The notes beneath the pieces are model-generated. The model was not told where the DNA came from and did not search any database. It worked only from the letters and a program-made list of their open reading frames with translations. 64,000 nt of DNA, taken from contig NC_091116.1 in the NCBI RefSeq assembly GCF_024713975.1, positions 12,368,986-12,432,985 on the forward strand, read 5' to 3'. Numbering within the stretch: position 1 is the stretch's first letter; the number at the start of each line of letters is the position of its first letter. This document shows, in pieces, positions 47,562 through 58,200 of the stretch. The DNA is from Paralichthys olivaceus. Taxonomy: Eukaryota > Chordata > Actinopteri > Pleuronectiformes > Paralichthyidae. Position numbers and translations under genes: made by a program.

Positions 47562-48554
47562 ATGGAGAGCATCCTCTACCATGGAGACGACCACAACTGC
47601 ACGTGTGTGGACCGACTGATGAAACGTTATTTCCTGCCCATCTCCTACTCTCTCATCTTCATCGTGGGCCTGGTGGGAAACGTGACCTCCATCGGCGTCT
47701 ACCTGACGAAGCTGCGACCCTGGAAGAGCAGCAGCATCATCATGGTCAACCTCGCGCTGACCGACCTCCTCTACGTCCTCAGCATGCCCTTCCTGGTCTA
47801 CTACTACAGCAACGGGGACTCGTGGACGCTCGGCGACTTCATGTGTCGCTTTGTGCGTTTCGGGTTTCACTTCAACTTGTACGGAAGCATCCTCTTCCTC
47901 ACGTGTCACGCAGTCTTCCGCTACTTGGTGGTGACGAGGCCTTTGATGGCCGCACGGGTGCAGGAGACGTTTTGGGGGATCGTTGCGTGTTTGTCTGTCT
48001 GGATCGTCACCACCGTTGAGATAACTCCCATGTTGTCGATAATAATGTTACAAGAACACGACAACAAGACGTACTGTTTGGACTTTGCGAGCTTCATCAG
48101 TGCTAGCACTGATGACAAGCGCTGGTATAGCTGGCTGCTCACTACACTCGGGTTTCTACTCCCCCTAGTGGTGGTGTTCATCTGTTACATCGGTATCGTG
48201 CGAAAGCTCGCAGAAGGGCCCGGCATGAGCACTTCCTGTCGGATGCGAGCGCGTCGCGTGACCGTACTGATCCTGGTGGTGTTCGTTATGTGTTTTCTGC
48301 CGTATCACATCTTGCGCGAGTTGCGAATAGAAACCCGAGGTATGCAAGAGACACCGTGCATGGTGGAGCGGGTCGTCCACGCCGCCTACATCATCTCCAG
48401 GCCTCTGGCTGGACTCAACACGTGTTTCAACCTGGCTCTGTACACTCTCTCAGGTGACAAGTTCAAGGGAGCTTTCCTCAGCGTGTTTCACTGGAAGCGT
48501 TGGCTGACCAAGGCCTTCGTCAGCAAAGCAAGCGCTGACAGAGTTGCTGAGTGA
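47562..48554 (+). CDS. oxgr1: 2-oxoglutarate receptor 1 (GPR99), class A GPCR
   Basis: The coding region is one exon of 330 codons with an acceptor 8 bases before the ATG, as in OXGR1. The family senses 2-oxoglutarate, and leukotriene E4 in mammals, through Gq at the plasma membrane. Seven helices are visible: TM1 with GLVGN, TM2 with NLALTDLLY, Cys in FMCRF before TM3, Trp in TM4, Pro in TM5 (GFLLPLVVV), CFLPYH in TM6, and SRPLAGLNTCFNLALY in TM7. As in human OXGR1, the DRY motif is replaced by FRY and NPxxY by NLALY. There is one N-glycosylation site (NCT, residue 12). Identity rests on the shared KLRPWKSSSIIMVNLALTDL and RPLAGLNT segments and on the hs6st3 neighbour. AATAAA lies at 48976. 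Confidence 0.93.
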   Translation: MESILYHGDDHNCTCVDRLMKRYFLPISYSLIFIVGLVGNVTSIGVYLTKLRPWKSSSIIMVNLALTDLLYVLSMPFLVYYYSNGDSWTLGDFMCRFVRFGFHFNLYGSILFLTCHAVFRYLVVTRPLMAARVQETFWGIVACLSVWIVTTVEITPMLSIIMLQEHDNKTYCLDFASFISASTDDKRWYSWLLTTLGFLLPLVVVFICYIGIVRKLAEGPGMSTSCRMRARRVTVLILVVFVMCFLPYHILRELRIETRGMQETPCMVERVVHAAYIISRPLAGLNTCFNLALYTLSGDKFKGAFLSVFHWKRWLTKAFVSKASADRVAE

Positions 48555-48975
48555 GAAACTGTCCAACTCCTGCATTCACTGCTTTCAGACATGCACCGCA
48601 CCCCGGAGATCTTCAGGAGTTTCGGATTTCCTGCGGACTTTATACCAGGAGCCAGATGGAGAAAGTCCGCAGGAAGTCCGATGTGAGAACACAGCAGGAG
48701 ATCCTCCGCAGGCGTTGATGAAGCAACAGATTCAAATATGACAAAAAGAAAACGATGAAAAAGTAGCGTCGTACACGTAGAAGACAAAAAAAACATGATT
48801 TTCCGCAGCAGAATTAATACGTTACATCTTAGGCTCTGGAGATTTCTGTGTTAGTGTGAACTTGTTCGAGCGGAGAATCTCCGGCTGCTTGTTCATGTGT
48901 GAAAGACAAACTCTGAATCTGCTGAGGTCATGTCTGAATACAGCTTCAGTGGACAGGACGGGATCACAGATTGTA

Positions 48976-48981
48976 AATAAA
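48976..48981 (+). promoter_or_regulatory. Polyadenylation signal of oxgr1
   Basis: AATAAA, 422 bases after the stop codon. Confidence 0.6.
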
Positions 48982-49700
48982 CTGATATTAGTTTCAGGTG
49001 GAACGTGTGTGTGTGTAAATTAACATGACTAAAGGTAAAAGCTGTAAAGTTTGCATATCAGATTAGACCTTTAAACACTCTTTGTCTTTATCTGTCAGAG
49101 TGATTTACCTGAATATGATATATAACACAATATCATGAAATATTACTTTGTTTTCTAATCATAAGAGTAAAGTTTGTATTTAAAATCAAACTGTGCTGGT
49201 TGTGGTGACTAAACTTTTAGTGATCCCTCTTGACATATAATGTGTGTATGTAATTTGCATATAGAGAGAACATGGGGTAGGTTGCAGTTTTATTGTTTGT
49301 GTGAATAAAGTGATAACAGAGCTATAACCTGAGCAGAGCTGCGTAAATATAGAAACTGTTGTATTCTAGTGCCGCGATGCAAACTGATGAAAATCCTCTC
49401 GTCATAGTCTCCAAACCATAAATATCTGTGTCACACCTGTCGAGTGGAACAATGAGCACATTTACAATTCACACTGACATTCAACAGCTGTAAACAAACA
49501 CAAAATAAATACAAAACTAAAATAATTACTGAAAAAAATACACAAAACCTCCATAAAGTACCTTTGTTTCTTATTGTTAAACCTCCAATTATTCATTTTT
49601 AACTTGTGAAGCACCTTGTTACTGTTTTTTTTTTTATAAAGCTGCGAGAAAAATAAAGTTTATTATAGAAACTTTATCATGTGTCGGAAAATATGTTGTT

Positions 49701-49960
49701 CATACTGAAACCACCAGGGGTCGCTGTGGCCCCGGTATGAAGAAATTGCGCGGGACACATCCGGATATGGAAAATCAAACCCGGAAGTTGAAAGTGGATC
49801 CTTGCTATTTATGGAGCTGGATGTTTTTTTAAATGGGTAAATATACTTTAAAAAGTGATTCTTAATAATAAAGAGGATGATTAAAAGTGTAAAACTTGTA
49901 ATTTCTCTGTTTTCAGATCTTCTTCATGTTCGCTGAATAAACCGGAGAAACTTTTACTCT
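49701..49960 (+). promoter_or_regulatory. Possible promoter with two small spliced non-coding exons
   Basis: A GC-richer island holds an ETS-type site (CCCGGAAGTTG near 49780) and CCGGAT near 49761. It is followed by a donor (ATGG/GTAAAT at 49836/49837), an 80-base intron, an acceptor (ctgttttcag) and an exon at 49917-49960 with donor TCT/GTAAGT. Joining the exons yields only a seven-codon frame. No downstream plus-strand gene was recognised, so a long non-coding RNA is possible. Confidence 0.35.
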
Positions 49961-51108
49961 GTAAGTTCACGTTTCAAGATTCACACTTTGTTACTGTTCA
50001 TGTTGTAGAAACTAAGTTCATGTACTAAGATTTTTTTTAAACTACTTTTCTGAAACTACACGTTTATTTCAGCTTCATTTTCAAAACACAGTATGTAACT
50101 CTGGCCACTAGGGGGCGTCTGTCAATTAAAATGATAACAAAATATAGTTTGATGAGAAAATCCTCCTGACGAGACCAGACGTCACGTTTTACTCACGTCA
50201 CGCAGCAAACGCCAAAGAACGATGGCGATGCGTCAGTGACCAATAGACACGCAGGAAGGAAAAACTGCTGACTGGCTAAAAGTTTCCTTCATCGCGTGTC
50301 GTTAGCAGAGGTGCTCGTGTTTCTAGAAGCGTGGTTATAATGAGTTAATAGATCAGTGTTTGTATTCTGGCTTCATGTCTGGATGGTGGGAGGAAGAGGA
50401 GACGTGTCGTCCATCTCGATTCGCAGCAGATGTTACTTTCTTGACTTTAGAATTAATCGTGTCGCACGTCGTGTATTTGCTTCGTTCCAGATCCTTTGGA
50501 AACAGGTGGAACTTTAGAAACGTGATTAAAACGGTTTTACAGCCCAACATCTCCTGCAGCTGCTGATCTGTGAAACAGTCTGAGGTTGTGTCGGAGCACT
50601 TAGCAGCGTTTTTCTGTGCAAATGGATTTACCTTCCCCATGAGCTAACATGCCGCTGTCTGTATCAGGAGTGCTAACAGCTCAGGAAGCAGTGGGTTGGA
50701 ATCAGACTTCTGTTGATGGCATCGATACCTCGATGTACACATCTTGTGAAAGGTGGAAAAACCAAACACCCGTTTCAAACCTCCTGGAACAAAGTCTCCC
50801 TGTCAACACAGACACGTCCTCCGGAGATAACGGAAGCTTTTACGTTATTTGTCTTTCACTGGCTGCGAACTGCTTCATCCTTGATTACAGATGATTCCGC
50901 TGCGTTGCCTCCTCCTGGTTTATGGCTGCGATCAAAGCAAATATAAATTCGAGAAATGTTTAAGGAGTTTGTGAGCACAGAGAATCATCATCACGGGCTT
51001 ATATAATTCTAATCTGTATCTGTTCCATGTTGTGTAAGTAGAATATAGACTGCAGCCGGGGATAGAAAGGCTATTTTAGTCTGTGGACATCACCATTTCC
51101 TTTTTCTG

Positions 51109-51128
51109 CCCCCCCCCCCCCCCCCCCC
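51109..51128. repeat. Homopolymer run of 20 C
   Basis: Uninterrupted C run after TTTTTCTG. Such runs may form i-motif or G-quadruplex structures and are prone to assembly length errors. Confidence 0.9.
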
Positions 51129-52200
51129 GATCTCATCGTCACGATCCAAACGTCTGCGTGAAAGAAACAATTCTTAAATGCTCACCAGTGTCTGAGGGAA
51201 TGTGTAGAAACAGATTGCTTTTCTGCTCGAGTGCAAATGGAAGCATCAGTGGAGCTGCGTGCTGTATGTTTGTCAGATTATGGAAGTAAAGAGGCGTTCA
51301 GCCAGCCACCGGGTTGCTTCTGTTCTCTGCCGCACTAGAGTCATGGCCAATTGAACTTTAAATGATCAATTTGTGAGCGAGGAGCCCGTGATCAATGTCC
51401 TAATGGTGGAAATACCAATGTTCCATCACCGTGATGTAAGAGCGCTGGAGCTGGAGTCTTTCAGGCCTGCGGCGCTCCTCCAGAACCAGCCTCCCTGTGC
51501 GTCAGTGTGTCTGTATGTGCGTGGTTATGGGAAGAAGTTGTCACACCGCGTGAGGATTTAAGATTTTTATGGTGAGAACATGCTGTGAAAAAAGGAGCAA
51601 AGCAAGAACATGTGCATGTACACTTGCGAACCAGAGAGGCCGTCAGGGACAAATTTACATCACTGGATGCTGCATGTTTTTTTTATTTTTATAACACATT
51701 TCCTGCGAGAAATGGCTTTGATTGTTTCTGCAGCTTCGTCAGTCAGAAAAGAAAAACACAGCGCAGACTACACCGCCAAGTTTGTGCTTTGATATTCTTA
51801 TGAAGCCAAACACCACAGAGCAACTACAAGATTCCACTGCTCGACACGGCGCTAGATCACAGACATGACACAGATCATCCCGAGAGTCCTTCGCCATTTT
51901 GAAAAGATACTAAAATTGCCCCTCGTCATCAGACACGTTATTTTTTCAGTAATTTCTTTGCGAAATGTAGGAAACATTCTCGCTGCTTTGAGAACATTCA
52001 AAGCTCTGGCTAATAAATAAATAAATACATTTCACAACTGCAGTGCCAAAACAGCCATAAGAAAAAAACCCAAATACAAAATGTTTATGTTGCCATGACA
52101 AATACATCCATCATAAATATTAAGACACCATTGGGCAGTCCAACAAAGCGTCATGAGAGCGGGAGGTTGTTGGCAGATTCACAGCAGAGGCGAGGCCGAG

Positions 52201-52236
52201 GGGAGACGGAGGGAGACGGAGGGAGACGGAGGGAGG
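52201..52236. repeat. Tandem repeat, unit GGGAGACGGA
   Basis: Three and a half copies of a 10-base unit just beyond the hs6st3 stop, within its 3' UTR. Confidence 0.85.
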
Positions 52237-52285
52237 AGAGGAAAGCACGATGAATCAGACAGCCATCAGTCAGCGCCGCGTGTCC

Positions 52286-55200
52286 TCACCACTGCACCAC
52301 CTGGCTGCTGTAATCCTCTGTGGTGGCCACGTTCCCAAGCACCTTCACCACGTCCTGCTCCTCGTCTTCCTCCCCTCCTCCTCCTCCTCCTCCTCCCAGT
52401 CTCCAGAGCTCAGCCAGATAGGTCCTGTGCAGCTGCTGCCTGTGCTGCCTCTCCTGCCTCCTCCTCAGCCGCTCCTCCTGGTGCTGCCTCTGGCGGTTGT
52501 ACTGGTACCGTCTCAGGAACAGCTCCTTGGCGTACTCGTACAGCTCCATGTCGAGGGCGTTCAGCCCCTCGATGCGCCACCGCACCTTCTCACTGATCCC
52601 CACGCTGGCTGCACGCGTGCTGTTGAGCTGCGTGAAGGCCCGGATGAAGCGCAGGCCAAACGTCCGCTCGAAGAGGTACTGTGTCTTGCGCTGGAACTCT
52701 GTCAGGCCATAGAAAGCCATGTTGCGCAGGTTGGCCTTGGCGCTGGCGAGCAGCACGTGGCCTCGCTCCAGCTCGCTCATGGAGGACATGTTGTAGCAGC
52801 CCACCAGGCTGAGGTCGGCCAGCATGCGGACCTGGCGGTTGTTGGCGAGGTTAGACGGGCAGTTCATGAAGTCTGCCAGAGGCACGCCGGTCCAGTCTTC
52901 ACCATTGTAGCAGGCGGGGAGCTCCTCCTGAGTGGGCGGGCGGCCGTCGCACATGTGGAGAGCTGTTTTCCAAGTGGCCCCGCGCTGCACGTGCTTCCAC
53001 TCGCTGAGGTAGCGGGACACGGGGTCACGTAGCATGGTGATGTAGTAGAAATTCCTGCAGAGACAATTAAACAGAAACATAAGATGAGATGTCCAGCATG
53101 CACGTGATCAGTGAGTGAGAGACAAAGCACCATGTGTGTGAAGGTGAGCTGGAACGTAATGAAGACGAGAAAAACACTTCTCAGACTATACATCACATTT
53201 CTCATATCTCGCTGCAGCTAAAACAGAAATACAGAGCAGAAGAAACATCACAACACTGGAGGTATATGGAGCGACTGAAAGTGTGATTAGGGTTTAAATG
53301 AAAAACATCATTGAGTGCGTCTGTGGGCGTTAGGGAGCAATGCAAACCAAGCGTGTATGTCATTTAATATCCTGCAGATGTGAAATTATTTTGGTTTTTG
53401 TCTCATCACTTTTCTCCCGTCTACCTCTGGTAATGTGATTTTTTTTTCTCCTCTCCATCTCCAGAACCTTTCGTGTTTGTGAATCACTCTGATCTGCCAC
53501 AAACGGCGCCTCACAAATTGCTGTAACCCAGCCGCACGGAAACCTTTCAGCTAACAAACAGCTTTCTGTTCGCATTGAGTTCTGCGATGACCGGCATCGC
53601 GGCGAGGTGACTGAAGGAGTCGGCGGCGGTAGAATAAAAAAAAAAAAAAAGTTTTTCAAAAGGAAAACATGGATGAAAGGGAAATTGAAAAGGTTCATCT
53701 CGTGTGCAAAGATCACCATGACCTCACGGTGTCAGACAGAAACCAAATATTAAGCCCACATAAAAAGCCAAACATTTGATTTCTTTCACTCCGGCGGTTT
53801 ACTCTCTGCAAGCTTTCAGTCAACAGCTAAATAAAGAAGTCGGATTCAAGGACGTTTTGCTGCAATGCTGCTCTGGAAGCTTCTCTTCTAAACCCCATTA
53901 CATGAATGCTCAGTACATGATGCAGTCCCTTCTCTGTCTCCAGAGTGAAACACCTGGTTCAGTTTGTGATAACCAGTCAGTCTGAAACAGTCACTTCAGT
54001 TTCATCAGACATGATAATAAACCTCTTGTGTTTATTCTCAGTTTATCATCGAGTATATCAAGTGTTTCTTTTTTTCTGCTCTAGTTCCCTGAGATGTTGC
54101 TGTAAGTTACCAACAGCCTCTTTCCTTGTTCATTCAGAACTAGATGCAGACGGACAACGTTGGGTTCAGTGCAGCCAGAACAAGAAAAGATGTCCGACGT
54201 GTATTCAAGTGTCGAGCACAGGCCGTGGGTGAGTTGACAAACTTAACAGATTATTTAAACGGTCGCCGTCTAGTGACGCTGCCATGGTAGATTCTGGTGA
54301 AACCATCGATTCATATTAATTCAATCTTCCATTTCTAAATCTGATGTGTATTAGATGTCAAAAGCATCAAGCATGAAACCTGGAGCTTTTACAATGAGAG
54401 CATCAACCCGCTGTGAAATTTGATTCATTGAGTTGTGCTGGGGAGGAAAGCGTGCTCCACCAAACGGCCTTAAAAGCTCCATAATTTAGCAATTATCGCC
54501 CGGCGGCAGATATCAATCAGCTGTGATATATACTTAAGTGAGTGGCATGATGATATCATGGCAGCGCACACCCGCAGACCGGCACACCACCCACAGATAA
54601 TGGCCTTCCACAGTGGAAGCTAAGTGAATTACCCTGCCATCTTCGCTGGCTTGAACGGACAGCACTAGATGGATGGATGCACACAAGCGCCTCACAAAGC
54701 GGCCTTTGTTGTACTTCCTGGAAAACAGCTCACCCTTTTCCTCCTCTCTGCGCAGCCCAACGAGAGACAGCCAGATCAATAAATGTCCGTGCGACCCCGC
54801 CTCCCTGCGTCTGCGCTTTCATTGACAAAGAGCAGCTGATGTCAACGCTCTGCTCCGGCTCATGCCAGGGACAGAGGCGGGGTCAGATTATCAAGGTCAA
54901 CGATAATTACTCTGGGATTTTTCATTCAGGGAAACAACAGAGTCACTTTGGTAGAAGTCAGATGTGACCGTCACTTCCATGCATCTTTATTGATGCATCG
55001 TTTGCAGAGAATTTATCCACAACAGGGCGGCACAGTTTGAGGTTTCTGTATAGATTTGGGGGGGGGGGCATGAATTCAAGGATGCAGCAACAGCGCTCCT
55101 ACAAGTGAGAACTTCATTTGCACGTCGGGTGCCAAAATAGTTTAAAGCTGTGAGTGCAAAAATAAAACCTGAGAGTGTTGCAGCTCAGAGGTTGCTTCCT

Positions 55201-58200
55201 GCAGTGAAGGGGATTTTGAAATCGAACCTGCTCTAAATTGATTTTCTTTGTGTCTTCTCGAGGGCAGACGACAAGCTGGAAACACTACACTGTCACATTA
55301 TCACCTTTTTAAGTTGACAAGCGGAACACCGTACATTTTTAACGTTGTGAATTCTTCTGGTGAAATCCCTGAACGTCTTTTACCTAAAACAGTTTGTGAG
55401 TTGAGGAGGATTTCCTCTTCGCCATCCATCTCTCTCAAGCATCATCTGTCACCCGTCCCACTTTATTCCACGCCGGTGCCTCGGCTCTTTGCTCGTCTGC
55501 TAAATGGCTTTTAAGTCTTTTAGGCCTGATAAGGACAAACCCGGGAACGTTTTCTGCGTCCTCATATAAGTGATCGATCGAGCAAAAACCTCATGTTCTC
55601 TGGCGGACTTGCAGCTTCTCTGTCAAATAATAGGCACCGTCTCTGTCAGCGCACAACCATGCGTGTGCATGTGATCATGCAAAGCTGTTCCCTGAAGGTA
55701 TAGTTAAATCAGCTTGTCGCATTTTGCCACCGATCAATCGGAGGCCTCGTTCGTGCCCTTTCCCCGTCAGTCAGCTTTCTCCACACGGCAAACCTGCAAA
55801 CAATATTGATCGCTCTCTCTCCGTCTCTCTGCCTGATTGTCTCTCTCTCACTCTCTAAATCACCATCAAAAAGCTACAGAGGAAACTCGCTGCAAAAGAT
55901 CGATATCGGCCTTGTTAATTCACTCACTAGCATCAAGGACACTGCCAGTATCGTGATAAAAGCCCTGATGGAAACTATTTATGCCGCTGAAGCCGCCCCA
56001 TACAAAAAGTGTCTGGATCAACAACACCCATTCGTCCTATCTTTGTGAAAAATGAAAGTACATCATGTTGCTTTTAGGCGTTTCTGAAGAGCACTTTCAC
56101 GGCTCCAGCTCAACCTCACGCTTTCCCAATAAGTGTCGTCAATGAGTATCACTTCTCAAGCCTTTTCTAGCAGCCAAGTCGCAAGAAGAAACAACTTTGA
56201 AAACAAGCACAGGACTGCACATCGATTTCACACCAAAGTCAGGGTGTTGATAACTGGCACAGTTGGAGCAGATCCATTATAAAGGTGTTTCTGTGCCCAT
56301 GAGGCCACTGCACTGCCAGTAAACCAACTCCCCCTCAGTCATTAACATCCAGTTTTATCTCCCTTGAAATCTCTTTTTAATGTTCTGTTGGTTGTGATGA
56401 TGATGGATTTGTTAAATGTTTTATTATGTGAGTCAGACCTTGTTTCTAACGTTCAATCATAATTTAGTATGACGTACGTACGTCCTGTCGCCATCACCTA
56501 CGTGAACACTGTACTACCCCGGCACGCAGGTCGAACAGGCAAATAGAGGAATTCAAGAGAAATGTCACGGAACAGATGTGGCTCTGATGTGTCAAGCAGG
56601 ATCCGTTTTCACTTGCCTGATTCTCTCTCTCGCACTAATTTAATCTTTGAGCCCAAAATCTGTGAATAGTGCACGCTCCCATCCTTAAACGTTACCCAGC
56701 TAACACTCCTAGATTAATCACACCCAGAGTGAGGAGAGGAACAATGAGCCCTGAGACCAGCGATGCACTGTGATCTTCATCGGTCGCGGATATGAGTTGC
56801 TATTTTGGGCAAATAAAAAGGAAAAGCCCCAGGGATGCTGCTGCGGAGACGAGGGAGCAGAGAACGCTTGCAGAAGGATGAAGTGTCCAGGCATGCTCGG
56901 GTGTGAAGCTGTGGTTTCACTGAGAACGAGGTGACAGACTCTGTGCCGGCTGTAGCCAGCAAACACTTCAACAAATTAAATTGTGCCGAGTATTTCAGGG
57001 TTCAAAACAAAGTGAGGTATCATCTTTGCATCTTCCTCTGGAGACGGAATCATCCATCTGTATTTATTCAGTTTTGGCCGCCTTTCAGGTAGCGACGTTC
57101 TCCCAGAGTTCCTAGAGTTCATTTGGTTTTCAAACACACCCACGGCGGGAGGAGATCCACGCACACAACAACCTGGCGTGTGCAGCTTTAGTAGCTTTAG
57201 CGTCTTAGCCTTAACCTTTGCTTGACATCTTAATCTTTGCAGCTTTGTGAAGTGTCAGCCAGTCCTCCAGGTCCGTGCAGCCATGGAAAGGATAAATAGG
57301 AGTGTGTGCTCTGCAAAGGTCACATCAACCCATACAAACTGTACTTCTGAAAGGCAATCTTCGTTTTAGAAATATCTGAAGGCTGCTTCAAACCGTGTGA
57401 TGTTTGTTTGACATTGACGCTGTCAAAAGGATTTTCAGACTTTATCCTTTCCAATAAGCATTACTCTGTAAAACCGAAAGAATAAGATTCTCATCACACG
57501 GCAGGTGATATCATAATGTATCATTTAAACTTATACGAGACGTACGTGGTCATAAATGAGTTTCCTCTCATTCACTTCCACAGTTCTATAATAATATATC
57601 ATTCATACAGTAACTCGGCACAAAATAGAAACCACGAGGCGTTTGATTGATGCCACACATCGATCCGTCTATAACAGAAATAGTTCTCTTGTCTTTAACC
57701 AGAAGGTTTTTTTTCAAAGGAATTTTCCATCCAGCCGACAGGTTTTCTACAAATCTGGACTTGTGGATTAATCGGCCCCTTCCTCCACCCTTGTGTAATA
57801 AAACCTGTCTTCAACTGCCCCTAATCCCCGCAGGGACTGTGGAGATTACCCAGATCCTCAGAATATCTCACGTTTCTCACAGGAATACGAGACGTTACTC
57901 ACTGTCACGGAGGGAGAGCACCGAGGGCTTTGATTTAGCTCTTTACCTAATTCCTCTAACTTGATCCAATATCCCACGACAATGAACCACCTCTGGTGAC
58001 TGAAGAGCTTCTCTCCTAGATTCCAATGATTTCTTTCATTCCTGTGGAAGCTCATGTCTGCCCGCAAAAATGTACGATTACTTTTGATTGTTTTTCATCA
58101 TTAAGGTATTTAAAAGATAATCTCTTACTCTTGTCTGAAGACTTTCTGGAAGAGGTGATGATAGTTTGAAAGGAATGAATGTCAAAATAACAACATCAGT

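Larger units (their letters stand above)
48982..52285. other. Interval between oxgr1 and the 3' end of hs6st3
   Basis: Contains the possible promoter near 49.8 kb, CTCF-like words at 49711 and 50104, a 95-codon minus-strand open frame (50640-50353, MGKVNPFAQKN) of unknown nature, a 20-C run at 51109-51128, and the hs6st3 3' UTR. A minus-strand AATAAA (TTTATT at 51682-51687) may end that transcript. Confidence 0.5.

Noticed and set aside
52250-53032. A 260-codon plus-strand open frame opposite hs6st3 exon 2
   Set aside because: Shadow of the conserved sulfotransferase exon; no domain.
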